A DNA stretch of 64,000 nucleotides from the NCBI RefSeq assembly GCF_042887685.1, contig NZ_JBHVOS010000015.1, positions 62,001 through 126,000 on the forward strand. The letters are read 5' to 3'. Origin of the DNA: Oerskovia sp042887685. GTDB taxonomy: Bacteria > Actinomycetota > Actinomycetes > Actinomycetales > Cellulomonadaceae. Position numbers and translations under genes: made by a program. Under the pieces are notes generated by a model. The model saw nothing but the letters and a program-made list of their open reading frames with translations. It did not search any database and had not been told where the DNA came from. Below, piece by piece: positions 36,457 through 44,891 of this stretch. Every line of letters starts with the position of its first letter. Position 1 is the first letter of the stretch.

Positions 36457-37173
36457 TCAGGCCGCGTCGTCCTCGAGGAGCTTCGAGACCTTGGACTGGT
36501 CCAGCGGGATGCCGGGGCCCATCGTGGTCGAGAGCGTCGCCTTGGTGATGTAGCGGCCCTTCGAGGAGGACGGCTTCAGACGCAGGACCTCTTCGATCGC
36601 TGCGGCGTAGTTCTCCACGAGCGCCTTCTCGTCGAACGAGACCTTGCCGATGATGAAGTGGAGGTTCGCGTGCTTGTCGACGCGGAACTCGATCTTTCCG
36701 CCCTTGATGTCCTCGACGGCCTTCGCGACGTCCATCGTGACGGTGCCGGTCTTCGGGTTCGGCATCAGACCACGGGGGCCGAGGACCTTACCGAGACGAC
36801 CGACCTTGCCCATGAGGTCCGGGGTAGCGACCGCGGAGTCGAAGTCCGTGAAGCCTGCGGCCACCTTCTCGATGAGCTCGTCGCCACCGACGATGTCGGC
36901 GCCGGCCGCACGAGCCTGCTCCGCCTTCTCACCGTTCGCGAAGACCAGGACGCGGGCGGTCTTGCCCGTGCCGTGGGGGAGGTTGACCGTGCCACGGACC
37001 ATCTGGTCCGCCTTGCGGGGGTCGACACCGAGACGGAAGGCGACCTCGACGGTCGCGTCGTACTTGGTGGGCGAGGTCTCCTTCGCCAGGCGCACGGCCT
37101 GGAGCGGGGAGTAGAGCTCGTCGTGGTCGATCTTCTCCGCTGCGGCGCGGTACGCCTTGCTGCGCGTTGCCAT
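36457..37173 (-). CDS. rplA: 50S ribosomal protein L1
   Basis: L1 forms the mobile E-site stalk and in many bacteria binds its own mRNA. The ATG at 37171-37173 after GAGAAGGAGAAG gives 238 aa: MATRSKAYRAAAEKIDHDEL, LPHGTGKTARVLVFANGEKAEQAR, LGKVLGPRGLMPNPKTGTV and GKVSFDEKALVENYAAAIEE. The 154-base gap from rplK contains three inverted repeats that could be its binding/regulatory sites. It is followed by an accessory block rather than rplJ. Confidence 0.97.
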   Translation of the reverse strand: MATRSKAYRAAAEKIDHDELYSPLQAVRLAKETSPTKYDATVEVAFRLGVDPRKADQMVRGTVNLPHGTGKTARVLVFANGEKAEQARAAGADIVGGDELIEKVAAGFTDFDSAVATPDLMGKVGRLGKVLGPRGLMPNPKTGTVTMDVAKAVEDIKGGKIEFRVDKHANLHFIIGKVSFDEKALVENYAAAIEEVLRLKPSSSKGRYITKATLSTTMGPGIPLDQSKVSKLLEDDAA

Positions 37174-37228
37174 CTGCTTCTCCTTCTCGAGCAGTCGTGG
37201 TCTACGGGTCCGCGCGGACCCTGCCACT

Positions 37229-37314
37229 GTCCCGGCGGGCGAACCCGCCGGGACCTGATGATTCATGATTGGTCGGCCGCGAGACCGACCGACGGACCGG
37301 TACGAACCGGTCCG
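37229..37314 (-). promoter_or_regulatory. Three stem-loops in the rplK-rplA gap
   Basis: An 11-bp hairpin GTCCCGGCGGG/CCCGCCGGGAC (37229-37254), a GGTCGG/CCGACC pair (37271-37290) and a 9-bp hairpin CGGACCGGT-ACGA-ACCGGTCCG (37293-37314). The last resembles the palindrome between secE and nusG. L1 feedback or RNA processing is possible. Confidence 0.5.
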
Positions 37315-37327
37315 GAGGGGGTGGTGC

Positions 37328-37759
37328 TCAGCCCTCGACGGTGATGCCCATCGAACGGGCGGTGCCCGCGATGATGAGCGTCGCAGCGTCGAGGTCGTTC
37401 GCGTTGAGGTCCTCGAGCTTGGTCTGAGCGATCTCGCGCACCTGCGCGGACGTCAGCTTCGCGACCTTGACCGTGTGCGGCGTGGGCGATCCCTTGTCGA
37501 CGCCGGCGGCCTGCTTGATGAGCTCCGCAGCCGGGGGCGTCTTCGTGATGAAGGTGAACGAGCGGTCCTCGTACACCGTGATCTCCACGGGGATGACGTT
37601 GCCGCGCTGCGACTCGGTCTGGGCGTTGTACGCCTTGCAGAACTCCATGATGTTGACGCCGTGCTGACCGAGCGCGGGGCCGATCGGCGGGGCGGGAGTT
37701 GCAGCGCCGGCCTTGATCTGGAGCTTGATCAGCCCAGAGACCTTCTTCTTGGGAGGCAT
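37328..37759 (-). CDS. rplK: 50S ribosomal protein L11
   Basis: L11 forms the GTPase-associated centre and is the target region for thiopeptides and RelA signalling. The 143-aa product starts [20 protein letters not shown] and carries [23 protein letters not shown] (Pro-rich thiopeptide-contact helix, wild-type), [20 protein letters not shown] and the C-terminal [10 protein letters not shown]. It follows nusG after a 73-base gap. Confidence 0.98.
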
Positions 37760-37832
37760 GAGAAATCCGTGCTTTCTGTGTCTGGGCCGACGCCGTGGGC
37801 GATGACCCGGTTGCAGGTGCTGTCGAGCAGGG

Positions 37833-38648
37833 TCAGATCTTGGCGACCTGGTTGAACGACAGCTCGACCGGGGTCTCCCGGCCGAAGATGGAGACGAGGA
37901 CCTTGAGCTTCTGACCCTCGGCGTTGATCTCGGAGATCGTCGCGGGGAGCGTGTCGAACGGACCGTCCGTGACGGTGACCGACTCGCCGACCTGGAAGTC
38001 GACCTCGAACGGCGCCTTGGCGGTCGCGGCAGGCTTGCCGGCCTCGGCCTTGGGCTCGATCGTCGGGGCCAGCATGGAGAAGACCTCGTCGTGCGTCAGC
38101 GGCACGGGCTGGTGGGTGTGCCCCACGAAGCCGGTGACGCCGGGCGTGTGGCGCACCGCGCCCCACGACTCGTCGGTCAGGTCCATGCGCACCAGCACGT
38201 AGCCGGGGATACGGACGCGACGGACGATCTTCTTCTGCGCGTTCTTGATCTCCGCGACCTCTTCCATGGGAACCTCGATCTGGAAGATGAAGTCCTCCAT
38301 GTTGAGGCTCTGGATGCGGTTCTCCAGGTTGGCCTTCACACGGTTCTCGTAACCCGCGTAGGAGTGGATGACGAACCAGTCACCGGGCTTGGTGCGCAGG
38401 TCCTTCTTGAACTCCTCGACCGGGTCGAGGTCGTCGAGGACGTCGCCGTCCTCGTCGACGCGGGACTCGTCGTCAGCCTCGGCCGACTCCTCGTCCCCCA
38501 CCTCGGTGTCCGGGGTGTCCTGTGCGTCGTCGTCCGCCTCGACCTCGTCGATGGCAGCCTCGGGCGCGTCGAGCTCGGCCTCGGCGCCTTCGGCGACGGG
38601 CTCGGTGGGATCGACGTTCTCCGCCTGGTCCAGCGACTCCTGGGACAC
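37833..38648 (-). CDS. nusG: Transcription termination/antitermination protein NusG
   Basis: NusG binds RNA polymerase and couples it to Rho or the ribosome. The GTG start gives 271 aa. Residues 1-80 are an acidic, disordered extension (rich in Asp/Glu/Ala), typical of actinobacterial NusG. The NGN domain follows (WFVIHSYAGYENRVKANLENRI, IPGYVLVRMDLTDESWGAVRHTPGVTGFVG in pieces) and the KOW domain ends it (VGESVTVTDGPFDTLPATIS). It lies between secE and rplK. Confidence 0.97.
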   Translation of the reverse strand: MSQESLDQAENVDPTEPVAEGAEAELDAPEAAIDEVEADDDAQDTPDTEVGDEESAEADDESRVDEDGDVLDDLDPVEEFKKDLRTKPGDWFVIHSYAGYENRVKANLENRIQSLNMEDFIFQIEVPMEEVAEIKNAQKKIVRRVRIPGYVLVRMDLTDESWGAVRHTPGVTGFVGHTHQPVPLTHDEVFSMLAPTIEPKAEAGKPAATAKAPFEVDFQVGESVTVTDGPFDTLPATISEINAEGQKLKVLVSIFGRETPVELSFNQVAKI

Positions 38649-38692
38649 GAACGAACCTGCTTTCTGCTGACTACGCGAACATGCAACTGACG

Positions 38693-38757
38693 GGACCGGT
38701 ACCGGTCCATACGCTCCGGGCGCGAACTGCTCCGGTGCCGCGAGAAGCCCGCGGCAC
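38693..38757 (-). promoter_or_regulatory. Palindrome and hairpin in the secE-nusG gap
   Basis: The perfect 16-bp palindrome GGACCGGTACCGGTCC (38693-38708) and the stem GTGCCGCG/CGCGGCAC (38735-38757) lie in the 126-base gap. The palindrome is nearly the same as one in the rplK-rplA gap. Confidence 0.5.
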
Positions 38758-38774
38758 GGGGCGCCCTCCGGGGA

Positions 38775-39050
38775 TCAGCCCCCGAAGACCCACAGGACGG
38801 CCTTGCCGATCCCGAAGTCGAGCACCGTCACGAACGCCATGACCACGGCCACGAAGACGAGGACGACGGTGGTGTAGGTGATCAGCTCGGAACGAGTGGG
38901 GGTGACGACCTTCTTGAGCTCGGCGATCACCTGGCGGACGAAGAGCGCGATGCGCGAGAAGATGTTGCCCTTCTTCGCGTCGCCCTTCTTCTTGTCACCG
39001 CCGGCGCGCACGCCTTCAGCACCCAGCGCCTCTGATGGCGATTCGCTCAC
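38775..39050 (-). CDS. secE: Protein translocase subunit SecE
   Basis: SecE clamps the SecY channel. The 91-aa product has a charged N-terminus (GGDKKKGDAKKGNIFSRI), the amphipathic VRQVIAELKKVVTPTRSELI and one transmembrane helix (TTVVLVFVAVVMAFVTVLDF). Standard single-TM type. It precedes nusG and follows tRNA-Trp by about 105 bases, the conserved actinobacterial arrangement. Confidence 0.96.
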   Translation of the reverse strand: MSESPSEALGAEGVRAGGDKKKGDAKKGNIFSRIALFVRQVIAELKKVVTPTRSELITYTTVVLVFVAVVMAFVTVLDFGIGKAVLWVFGG

Positions 39051-39154
39051 TGTTCATCCCCACTACGTGACGTTGAAACCGAAACCGATGCTGACCTCTC
39101 GTGGTGTAACCCGTTACCGGACTACGCGCACGCCCCGGGAGGGACGACGCCTTG

Positions 39155-39227
39155 CAGGGCAGACAGGGCTCGAACCTGCAACCTGCGGTTTTGGAGACCG
39201 CTGCGCTACCAATTGCGCCACTGCCCT
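39155..39227 (-). tRNA. tRNA-Trp (CCA anticodon)
   Basis: A 73-nt cloverleaf: acceptor AGGGCAG/CTGCCCT, D-loop with TTGGTAGC, anticodon loop CTCCAAA, T-arm GGTTCGAG, discriminator G. Upstream of secE as in other actinobacteria. Confidence 0.97.
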
Positions 39228-39451
39228 TCGTGATCGGCACCACCCGTGCACCTGCCGTGAAGGCAGAGAACATCGGGTGGACACCTGCCACCGAAGGAAT
39301 ACTGTACGCGAACCGAGCGCCGTGGTCGAACCGGCCTCGTCCCACGCCTCCCGGCGCCGCGCCACGGCGACCTGCGTCACCGTTCCTTCACCCCCAGCCT
39401 AGAGGACCGCCCCGTGCTGGCACCCTCGGCGTCCACGGTTCGGGCGCGGCC

Positions 39452-39605
39452 GTCACCCTCGGCCGACGGGTCCGTCACCCTCGGCGGGCGCGGCCGTCGC
39501 CCTCGGCAGGTGGGTCCGTCACCCTCGGCCAACGGGCCCGTCACCCTCGGCAGACGGGTCCGTCACCCTCGGCGGGCACGGCCGTCGCCCTCGGGGTCCA
39601 CCGGT
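39452..39605. repeat. Seven tandem 22-bp direct repeats upstream of the ABC exporter operon
   Basis: Units start at 39452, 39474, 39496, 39518, 39540, 39562 and 39584. Each begins GTCACCCTCGG or GTCGCCCTCGG followed by an 11-bp less conserved half (e.g. CCGACGGGTCC). The period is exactly 22 bp, two helical turns. It ends about 65 bases before the ATP-binding protein start. The unit is not a multiple of three, so it is not a protein repeat. Could be an operator array. Confidence 0.9.
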
Positions 39606-39671
39606 CGGTGGACCCCACGTCCCCCCGACCGGTCGTCGCGCCGCCCCGCCACCGCCGACCAGGCTGGGGCC

Positions 39672-40661
39672 ATGAGCAGAGACAGGACACCTCCCCGAGC
39701 AGGAACGGGCTCCCCGGCCATCGAGGTCCACGGGCTCACCAAGCGGTACACGCAGCGCGGCGGCGTCGTGAAACAGGCCGTCGACGGCCTGGACCTCACG
39801 GTCGAGCGCGGCGAGATCTTCGCGGTCCTCGGCCCCAACGGCGCGGGCAAGACCACGACGGTCGAGATCCTCGAGGGCTTCCGCAAGCGGGACGGTGGCC
39901 AGGTCCAGGTCCTGGGCGAGGACCCCGCGCTCGCGGGCCGGGCGTGGCGCAGCCGCATCGGCGTCGTCCTGCAGGACTCGCGCGACCAGGCCGAGCTCAC
40001 GGTGCGCGAGCTCGTGCACCACTTCGCGACGTTCTACCCCGCCCCGCGCGACCCCGAGGAGGTGATCGCCGCCGTCGGGCTGCTGGAGAAGGCGTCCACG
40101 CGTGCCCGCCAGCTCTCGGGCGGTCAGCGGCGCCGCCTCGACGTCGCGCTCGGGATCGTGGGCGACCCCGAGCTGCTGTTCCTCGACGAGCCCACGACCG
40201 GGTTCGACCCGCAGGCCCGCCGCAGCTTCTGGGACCTCGTCCTGGCCCTGCGCGAGGGCGGCACCACGATCCTGCTGACGACCCACTACCTCGACGAGGC
40301 CGCGCACCTGGCCGACCGCGCCGCCGTCGTGCGCGACGGGAAGGTCGTCGCCCTCGGGGCGCCGGCCGACCTGGGCGGGCCCGACGCGCTGCGCCCCGTC
40401 GTGCGGTGGGAGTCCGACGGCGTCGCGCACGCCGAGCGCACCGACCACCCGACCGCGCTGGTCGCGTCGCTCGCGGCACGCCTGGCCGGACCCGACGGCG
40501 AGGTGCCCGGCCTGCGGGTGCTCCAGCCGAGCCTCGAGGAGGTCTACCTCGATCTGATCGGGGCGCTCCCGAGCATCCCGCCCGCATCCCGCACCGTCGA
40601 TCCGTCCCCCACGACGCAGGCCACCACGTCCTCGTCCCTCACCCAGGAGGCCTCCCGATGA
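39672..40661 (+). CDS. ABC transporter ATP-binding protein (DrrA-like exporter)
   Basis: A 329-aa ATPase that would drive the permease encoded next. Walker A GPNGAGKTTT (residues about 57-66), Q-loop VVLQDS, signature LSGGQRRRLDVAL, Walker B LLFLDEPTTGFDP and the switch TTHYLDEA are all intact. The C-terminal 90 residues form the DrrA-type extension. The ATG at 39672 is chosen over further upstream starts because they read through the 22-bp repeats. First in an ABC + histidine kinase + response regulator operon with overlapping genes. Confidence 0.93.
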   Translation: MSRDRTPPRAGTGSPAIEVHGLTKRYTQRGGVVKQAVDGLDLTVERGEIFAVLGPNGAGKTTTVEILEGFRKRDGGQVQVLGEDPALAGRAWRSRIGVVLQDSRDQAELTVRELVHHFATFYPAPRDPEEVIAAVGLLEKASTRARQLSGGQRRRLDVALGIVGDPELLFLDEPTTGFDPQARRSFWDLVLALREGGTTILLTTHYLDEAAHLADRAAVVRDGKVVALGAPADLGGPDALRPVVRWESDGVAHAERTDHPTALVASLAARLAGPDGEVPGLRVLQPSLEEVYLDLIGALPSIPPASRTVDPSPTTQATTSSSLTQEASR

Positions 40662-41512
40662 GCACCCAGACCGTCCCCGCCCGCGCGCTGCCTGCCGGGC
40701 GCCCCCTGCCCGGCGTCGTGCGCACCGGTCTGCGGCGGACCTGGATCGAGCTGCTCGCGTTCCTGCGCGAGCGCGACGCGGTGGTCTTCATCCTGGCCTA
40801 CCCGCTCATCCTCATGGCGATCTTCGCGACGGTGTTCGGGCAGGAGGAGCAGGGGAACGCCGCCGGATCCGTGCCCTACGCGCAGTACTTCCTCCCGGGC
40901 ATGGTCGCCACGGGCGTCATGCTCACGAGCTTCCAGAACCTCGCGATCTCGATCTCGGTCGAGCGCGACGACGGCACGCTCAAGCGCCTGCGCGCGACCC
41001 CGCTCCCTGCGACCTCGTACTTCCTGGGGAAGATCGGGCAGGTCCTGCTCGTGACCACCGTCCAGACTGCGGCGCTGCTGCTGCTCGCCGCCACGGCGTT
41101 CGACGTCCCGATGCCCTCGACCGCGTCGGCCTGGGCGACGTTCGCGTGGGTGTTCGTGCTCGGCACCGCGACCGGCTCGGTGCTCGGCGTCGCCTTCTCC
41201 TCGGTCCCCCGGTCCGGGAAGTCCGTGAGCGCCGTCGTGACCCCGATCGTCCTGGTCCTGCAGTTCATCTCGGGCGTGTTCTTCGCGTTCTTCGCCCTGC
41301 CGTCCTGGATGCAGCAGGTCGCGTCGGTCTTCCCGCTCAAGTGGCTCGCGCAGGGCATGCGCTCGGTGTTCCTGCCGCCCGAGGCCGTGACCCTCGAGAC
41401 GACCGGGTCGTGGCAGCACGGCGCGACGGCTGCTGTACTGGTGGCGTGGCTCGTCGTGGGCCTCGTGGTGGGGGTCCGGACGTTCAGGTGGAGGCGGCGT
41501 GACGACGGCTGA
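40658..41512 (+). CDS. ABC-2 type permease
   Basis: A 284-aa membrane protein with six predicted hydrophobic spans (e.g. AVVFILAYPLILMAIFATVF, LLVTTVQTAALLLLAATAF, VVTPIVLVLQFISGVFFAFF, AAVLVAWLVVGLVVGV). The ABC-2 signature region EDDGTLKRLRATPL (here ERDDGTLKRLRATPLPATSY) is present. Its ATG overlaps the stop of the ATPase gene (ATGA). Family members export drugs, lipids or polysaccharides; the substrate is unknown. The linked two-component system suggests induced export of an envelope-active compound. Confidence 0.92.
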   Translation: MSTQTVPARALPAGRPLPGVVRTGLRRTWIELLAFLRERDAVVFILAYPLILMAIFATVFGQEEQGNAAGSVPYAQYFLPGMVATGVMLTSFQNLAISISVERDDGTLKRLRATPLPATSYFLGKIGQVLLVTTVQTAALLLLAATAFDVPMPSTASAWATFAWVFVLGTATGSVLGVAFSSVPRSGKSVSAVVTPIVLVLQFISGVFFAFFALPSWMQQVASVFPLKWLAQGMRSVFLPPEAVTLETTGSWQHGATAAVLVAWLVVGLVVGVRTFRWRRRDDG

Positions 41513-42899
41513 GAGCCCGGTGGACCGTCCGGCGACGGGGTCCGTGGCGGCGGGGCCCTCCGGCTCGGCCGCCACGGGCGCGCCCGCCCCGCTCGCTCCC
41601 GGCCCGGCGCCCGGTCCCGGCCCTGCGCCCGCCCCCGGCTCGGCCCTCGACCGGGTCGAGGGTTCGTGGGACCGGATCGTCGTGTGGTGGGACGTCGGCT
41701 TCTACGTGGTCGTGGGGCTGAGCGCGCTGGCCCTCGTCTCGGCCGGGATCGAGCCCGACCGGCTCACCCGGGCCCTGGGCGCGATGGCCGTGATCCTGGT
41801 CGCCTACACGGTCCTGGGCCGGCGGGCCGCCCGGAACCGGGACCAGCGCCTGGCCGTCGCCTACCTGCTGATCCTGATCGTCGCGACCGACGTCGCGGTG
41901 ATCCAGAACCAGCTCGGGACGTTCCTGCTGTTCGTCGCGTTCACCCAGATCTGGATGCTGTCGGAGCGCCGGTGGGTGAGCCTCGCGCTCTCGACCCTGC
42001 TCGCGGTGGGCACGACCTTCGCCCTGACCGCTCCGTCCGGGTTCTCCCGCGAGGCCCTCGTCGAGACGGCACCGCAGATGGGCATCGCCCTGGCCTTCTC
42101 GACCATGCTCGGGGTGTGGGTGGGCCAGACGATGCTCCAGACGGCGCGCCACGCCCAGCTCGTCGACGACCTCAACGCCGCGCAGGCAGAGCTCGGGACG
42201 GTCCACCACGCGGCCGGGGTCGCGGCCGAGCGCGAGCGCATGGCGCGCGAGATCCACGACACCCTGGCGCAGGGGTTCACGAGCGTCGTCATGCTGGCCC
42301 AGGCCGCGAGCGCCGACCTCGACCGTGACGACGTGGGCGCGGCCCGGGACCGGCTCGCGCTCGTCGAGGCCACGGCCCGCGACAACCTGGCCGAGGCTCG
42401 GTCCCTCGTCACGGCGTTCGCTCCCCTGCCGTTGCAGGGCGCGACGCTCGTCGAGGCGATCGAGCGCCTGGCCGCCCGCTTCGAGGACGAGTCGGGGGTC
42501 GCGGTGACGCTGCGCCTGTCGGCCGTGCCGGGGCTCGGCAGCGCCGAGGACGTGGTCCTGCTGCGGTCCGCGCAGGAGGCCCTGGCGAACGTGCGCCGGC
42601 ACGCGCAGGCGACCGCCGTCGTCGTCTCCCTGGGGCGTGGTCGCCCCGGGACCACGGTGCCCGACGGCGTCACGGTCGTCCTCGAGGTCACGGACGACGG
42701 TCAGGGGCTGGGCCCGGGGGTCGTGGAAGGGTTCGGCCTGCGCGGCATGCGTGAGCGCGTCGCCGCAGGCGACGGCACGGTGACCGTCGTGTCTGCGCCG
42801 GGAGGCGGGACGCGCGTCCGGGTCGAGCTGCCCGTGCCCGCCGACCACCCTGCCGACGCCCCGCCCCTGCCCGCCCCTCTCCCCCGGAGCCAGCCGTGA
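41499..42899 (+). CDS. Sensor histidine kinase (NarL/DegS class, HisKA_3)
   Basis: A 466-aa kinase. A Pro/Ala/Gly-rich N-terminus (about 30-48) precedes five or six membrane spans (about 60-205), with no large extracellular domain, so it is of the intramembrane-sensing kind. Dimerisation/phosphotransfer motif ERERMAREIHDTLAQGF has the phospho-His at 253. The HATPase_c part shows AQEALANVRRHAQA and TDDGQGLGPGVVEGFGLRGMRER. GTG start overlaps the permease stop by 14 bases. Together with the downstream LuxR-type regulator it probably controls the ABC genes. Confidence 0.94.
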   Translation: MTTAESPVDRPATGSVAAGPSGSAATGAPAPLAPGPAPGPGPAPAPGSALDRVEGSWDRIVVWWDVGFYVVVGLSALALVSAGIEPDRLTRALGAMAVILVAYTVLGRRAARNRDQRLAVAYLLILIVATDVAVIQNQLGTFLLFVAFTQIWMLSERRWVSLALSTLLAVGTTFALTAPSGFSREALVETAPQMGIALAFSTMLGVWVGQTMLQTARHAQLVDDLNAAQAELGTVHHAAGVAAERERMAREIHDTLAQGFTSVVMLAQAASADLDRDDVGAARDRLALVEATARDNLAEARSLVTAFAPLPLQGATLVEAIERLAARFEDESGVAVTLRLSAVPGLGSAEDVVLLRSAQEALANVRRHAQATAVVVSLGRGRPGTTVPDGVTVVLEVTDDGQGLGPGVVEGFGLRGMRERVAAGDGTVTVVSAPGGGTRVRVELPVPADHPADAPPLPAPLPRSQP

Positions 42900-43624
42900 C
42901 CTCGCCCGCCGACCACCCGTCCCCCTCACCCACCCACGCCATGGCGACCGCCGCCGCCCCCGGGACCGGTGCGCCGTCGTCGGCTCCCCCGGTGCGGGTC
43001 CTCGTGGTCGACGACCATCCGGTGGTGCGCTCGGGGCTCGTCGGGATGCTCATGGCCGAGCCGGACCTCGTCGTGGTCGGCGAGGCGGGTGACGGCCGCG
43101 AGGGCGTGACCCTCGCGCGCGAGCTGGGACCCGACGTCGTCCTCATGGACCTGCGCATGCCCGTGCTCGACGGCGTGGGCGCGACGGCCGAGATCCTCGC
43201 CTCCCCTGCGCCGGGGGCGAGGCGGCCACGCGTCGTCGTGCTCACGACGTACGAGACCGACACCGACATCCTGCGCGCCGTCGAGGCCGGCGCGACGGGC
43301 TACCTGCTCAAGGACACGCCGCGCGACGTGCTCGTCGCGGGCATCCGCGCCGCGGCCCGCGGCGAGACCGTCCTCGCACCCACGGTCGCGACACGGCTCG
43401 TCACGACCGTGCGGGGCGCGGGCGAGCGTCTGACGGCGCGAGAGGCCCAGGTCCTGGGCCTCGTCGCGCGGGGGCTGAGCAACCCGGCGATCGGGCGCGA
43501 GCTCTTCATCTCCGAGGCCACGGTCAAGACGCACCTGCTGCGCGCCTTCGCCAAGCTCGGGGTCGACGACCGCACGCGCGCCGTCACGGTCGCGATCGAG
43601 CGGGGCATCCTGCCGGGGGCGTGA
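42896..43624 (+). CDS. LuxR-type response regulator
   Basis: A 242-aa NarL-family regulator and partner of the preceding kinase (4-base overlap). The receiver domain (about 32-150) has VLVVDDHPVVRSGL, phospho-acceptor Asp85 (VVLMDLRMPVLDG) and the switch Lys in GYLLKDTPRDV. The C-terminal HTH runs LTAREAQVLGLVARGLSNPAIGREL to ATVKTHLLRAFAKLGVDDRTRA. A low-complexity N-terminus of 30 residues may mean the true start is Met16. Its DNA site may be the 22-bp repeat array upstream of the operon; inference. Confidence 0.94.
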   Translation: MTSPADHPSPSPTHAMATAAAPGTGAPSSAPPVRVLVVDDHPVVRSGLVGMLMAEPDLVVVGEAGDGREGVTLARELGPDVVLMDLRMPVLDGVGATAEILASPAPGARRPRVVVLTTYETDTDILRAVEAGATGYLLKDTPRDVLVAGIRAAARGETVLAPTVATRLVTTVRGAGERLTAREAQVLGLVARGLSNPAIGRELFISEATVKTHLLRAFAKLGVDDRTRAVTVAIERGILPGA

Positions 43625-43698
43625 TCTCACCCGGTCCGCGCGGACCGGGGGACGGGCCGGGCCCTCGAGCGGTGCGGGCGGGGTGCGAGACTGCCTCT

Positions 43699-44766
43699 GT
43701 GCGTGATCTGGCGAAGCTCCCCAAGGCCCACCTCCACCTGCACTTCACCGGTTCCATGCGACCGGCGACGCTGCACGACCTCGCCGCGCAGTACGGCGTA
43801 CGGCTCCCGTCGGCCCTGCTCGACGGCGACCCGTTGCGCCTGCCCGCGACAGAGCGTGGCTGGTTCCGGTTCCAGCGCCTGTACGACGCGGCGCGCGCGT
43901 GCGTGCGCTCCGAGGCCGACATGCGCCGGATCGTGCTCGAGGCGGCGCAGGACGACGCCGCGGAGGGGTCTGGCCGTCTCGAGATCCAGGTCGACCCCAC
44001 GTCGTACGCCCCCTTCGTGGGCGGCATCTCGCCCGCGGTGGAGATCGTGCTCGACGCGGCGCGGGAGGCCAGCGCGGCGACCGGGACCGAGGTCGGGGTG
44101 ATCGTCGCGGCGTCGCGCATGCGCCACCCGCTCGACGCGCGGACCCTCGCACGCCTCGCGGCCCAGTACGTGGGCGACGGCCCGGGCGAGGTCCTGGGCT
44201 TCGGGCTGAGCAACGACGAGCGGCGCGGGGACACCGCGGCCTTCGCCCCGGCCTTCTCGATCGCCCGCCGGGCGGGCCTCGCGCTCGTCCCGCACGGGGG
44301 CGAGCTCCTCGGTCCGGACCACGTGAGCGAGGTGCTCACGGACCTCGACCCCGACCGGATCGGGCACGGGGTGCGTTCGGTCGAGGACCCGCGTGTCCTC
44401 GAGCAGGTCGTCGAGCGCGGGGTCGCGCTCGAGGTGTGCCCCGCCTCGAACGTGTCGCTCGGGGTGTACGACGACGGCGCGCAGGTCCCGCTCGGGGCGC
44501 TCGTCGACGCGGGAGCCCAGGTCGCGCTCGGCGCCGACGACCCGTTGCTCTTCGGCTCGCGCCTCGTGGCGCAGTACGAGTCCGCGCGGACCGAGCACGG
44601 GTTCTCCGACGAGGACCTCGCAGACCTGGCCCGGTCCTCGATCCGCGCGAGCCGCGCCGGAGAGTCCACGCGGGCCCGGCTGCTCGCCGGCGTCGACTCC
44701 TGGCTCGCGGAGGACCCCGCGGCCCCGGAGGGTGCCCCCGCCTCCGGCGGGCGGTCGGTGCGGTGA
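43699..44766 (+). CDS. Adenosine deaminase-family hydrolase
   Basis: A metal-dependent purine deaminase of the adenosine/adenine deaminase family, 355 aa from the GTG at 43699. Metal ligands: HLHLHFTGSM (His13, His15), VPHGGE (about 200-205) and the catalytic Asp pair in LGADDPLLFGSRL. SNVSLGVYDD replaces the more usual SN(V/I)xL motif. The GADDP motif differs from the common GTDDP by Thr to Ala, so substrate may differ from adenosine. No operon partner; starts 75 bases after the response regulator gene, with a weak ribosome binding site. Confidence 0.85.
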   Translation: MRDLAKLPKAHLHLHFTGSMRPATLHDLAAQYGVRLPSALLDGDPLRLPATERGWFRFQRLYDAARACVRSEADMRRIVLEAAQDDAAEGSGRLEIQVDPTSYAPFVGGISPAVEIVLDAAREASAATGTEVGVIVAASRMRHPLDARTLARLAAQYVGDGPGEVLGFGLSNDERRGDTAAFAPAFSIARRAGLALVPHGGELLGPDHVSEVLTDLDPDRIGHGVRSVEDPRVLEQVVERGVALEVCPASNVSLGVYDDGAQVPLGALVDAGAQVALGADDPLLFGSRLVAQYESARTEHGFSDEDLADLARSSIRASRAGESTRARLLAGVDSWLAEDPAAPEGAPASGGRSVR

Positions 44767-44851
44767 CACGAGGGGTCGGCGGCGGGACGGACGACCGGGG
44801 CGGTCACCGGGCCGACGGCGGAGCGGACGGCAAGGCTCCGGGTGACACACG

Positions 44852-44869
44852 CTCTCATCCGTCTCTCAT
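44852..44869 (+). promoter_or_regulatory. CTCTCAT direct repeats, possible OmpR-type regulator site
   Basis: Two CTCTCAT half-sites at 44852-44858 and 44863-44869 are spaced exactly 11 bp, one helical turn, the layout used by OmpR/PhoB regulators. They lie just upstream of the gene that precedes a two-component pair. Confidence 0.4.
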
Positions 44870-44891
44870 GCGTACCCGAGATACTCGCGCC

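Noticed and set aside
39452..39605. Reading the 22-bp repeats as a CRISPR array
   Set aside because: Units are contiguous with no unique spacers of 30 or more bases, and there are no cas genes.
39414..39671. Extending the ABC ATPase gene upstream in frame to 39414
   Set aside because: It would read through 22-bp repeats whose period is not a multiple of three, and the ATG at 39672 fits the family start better.
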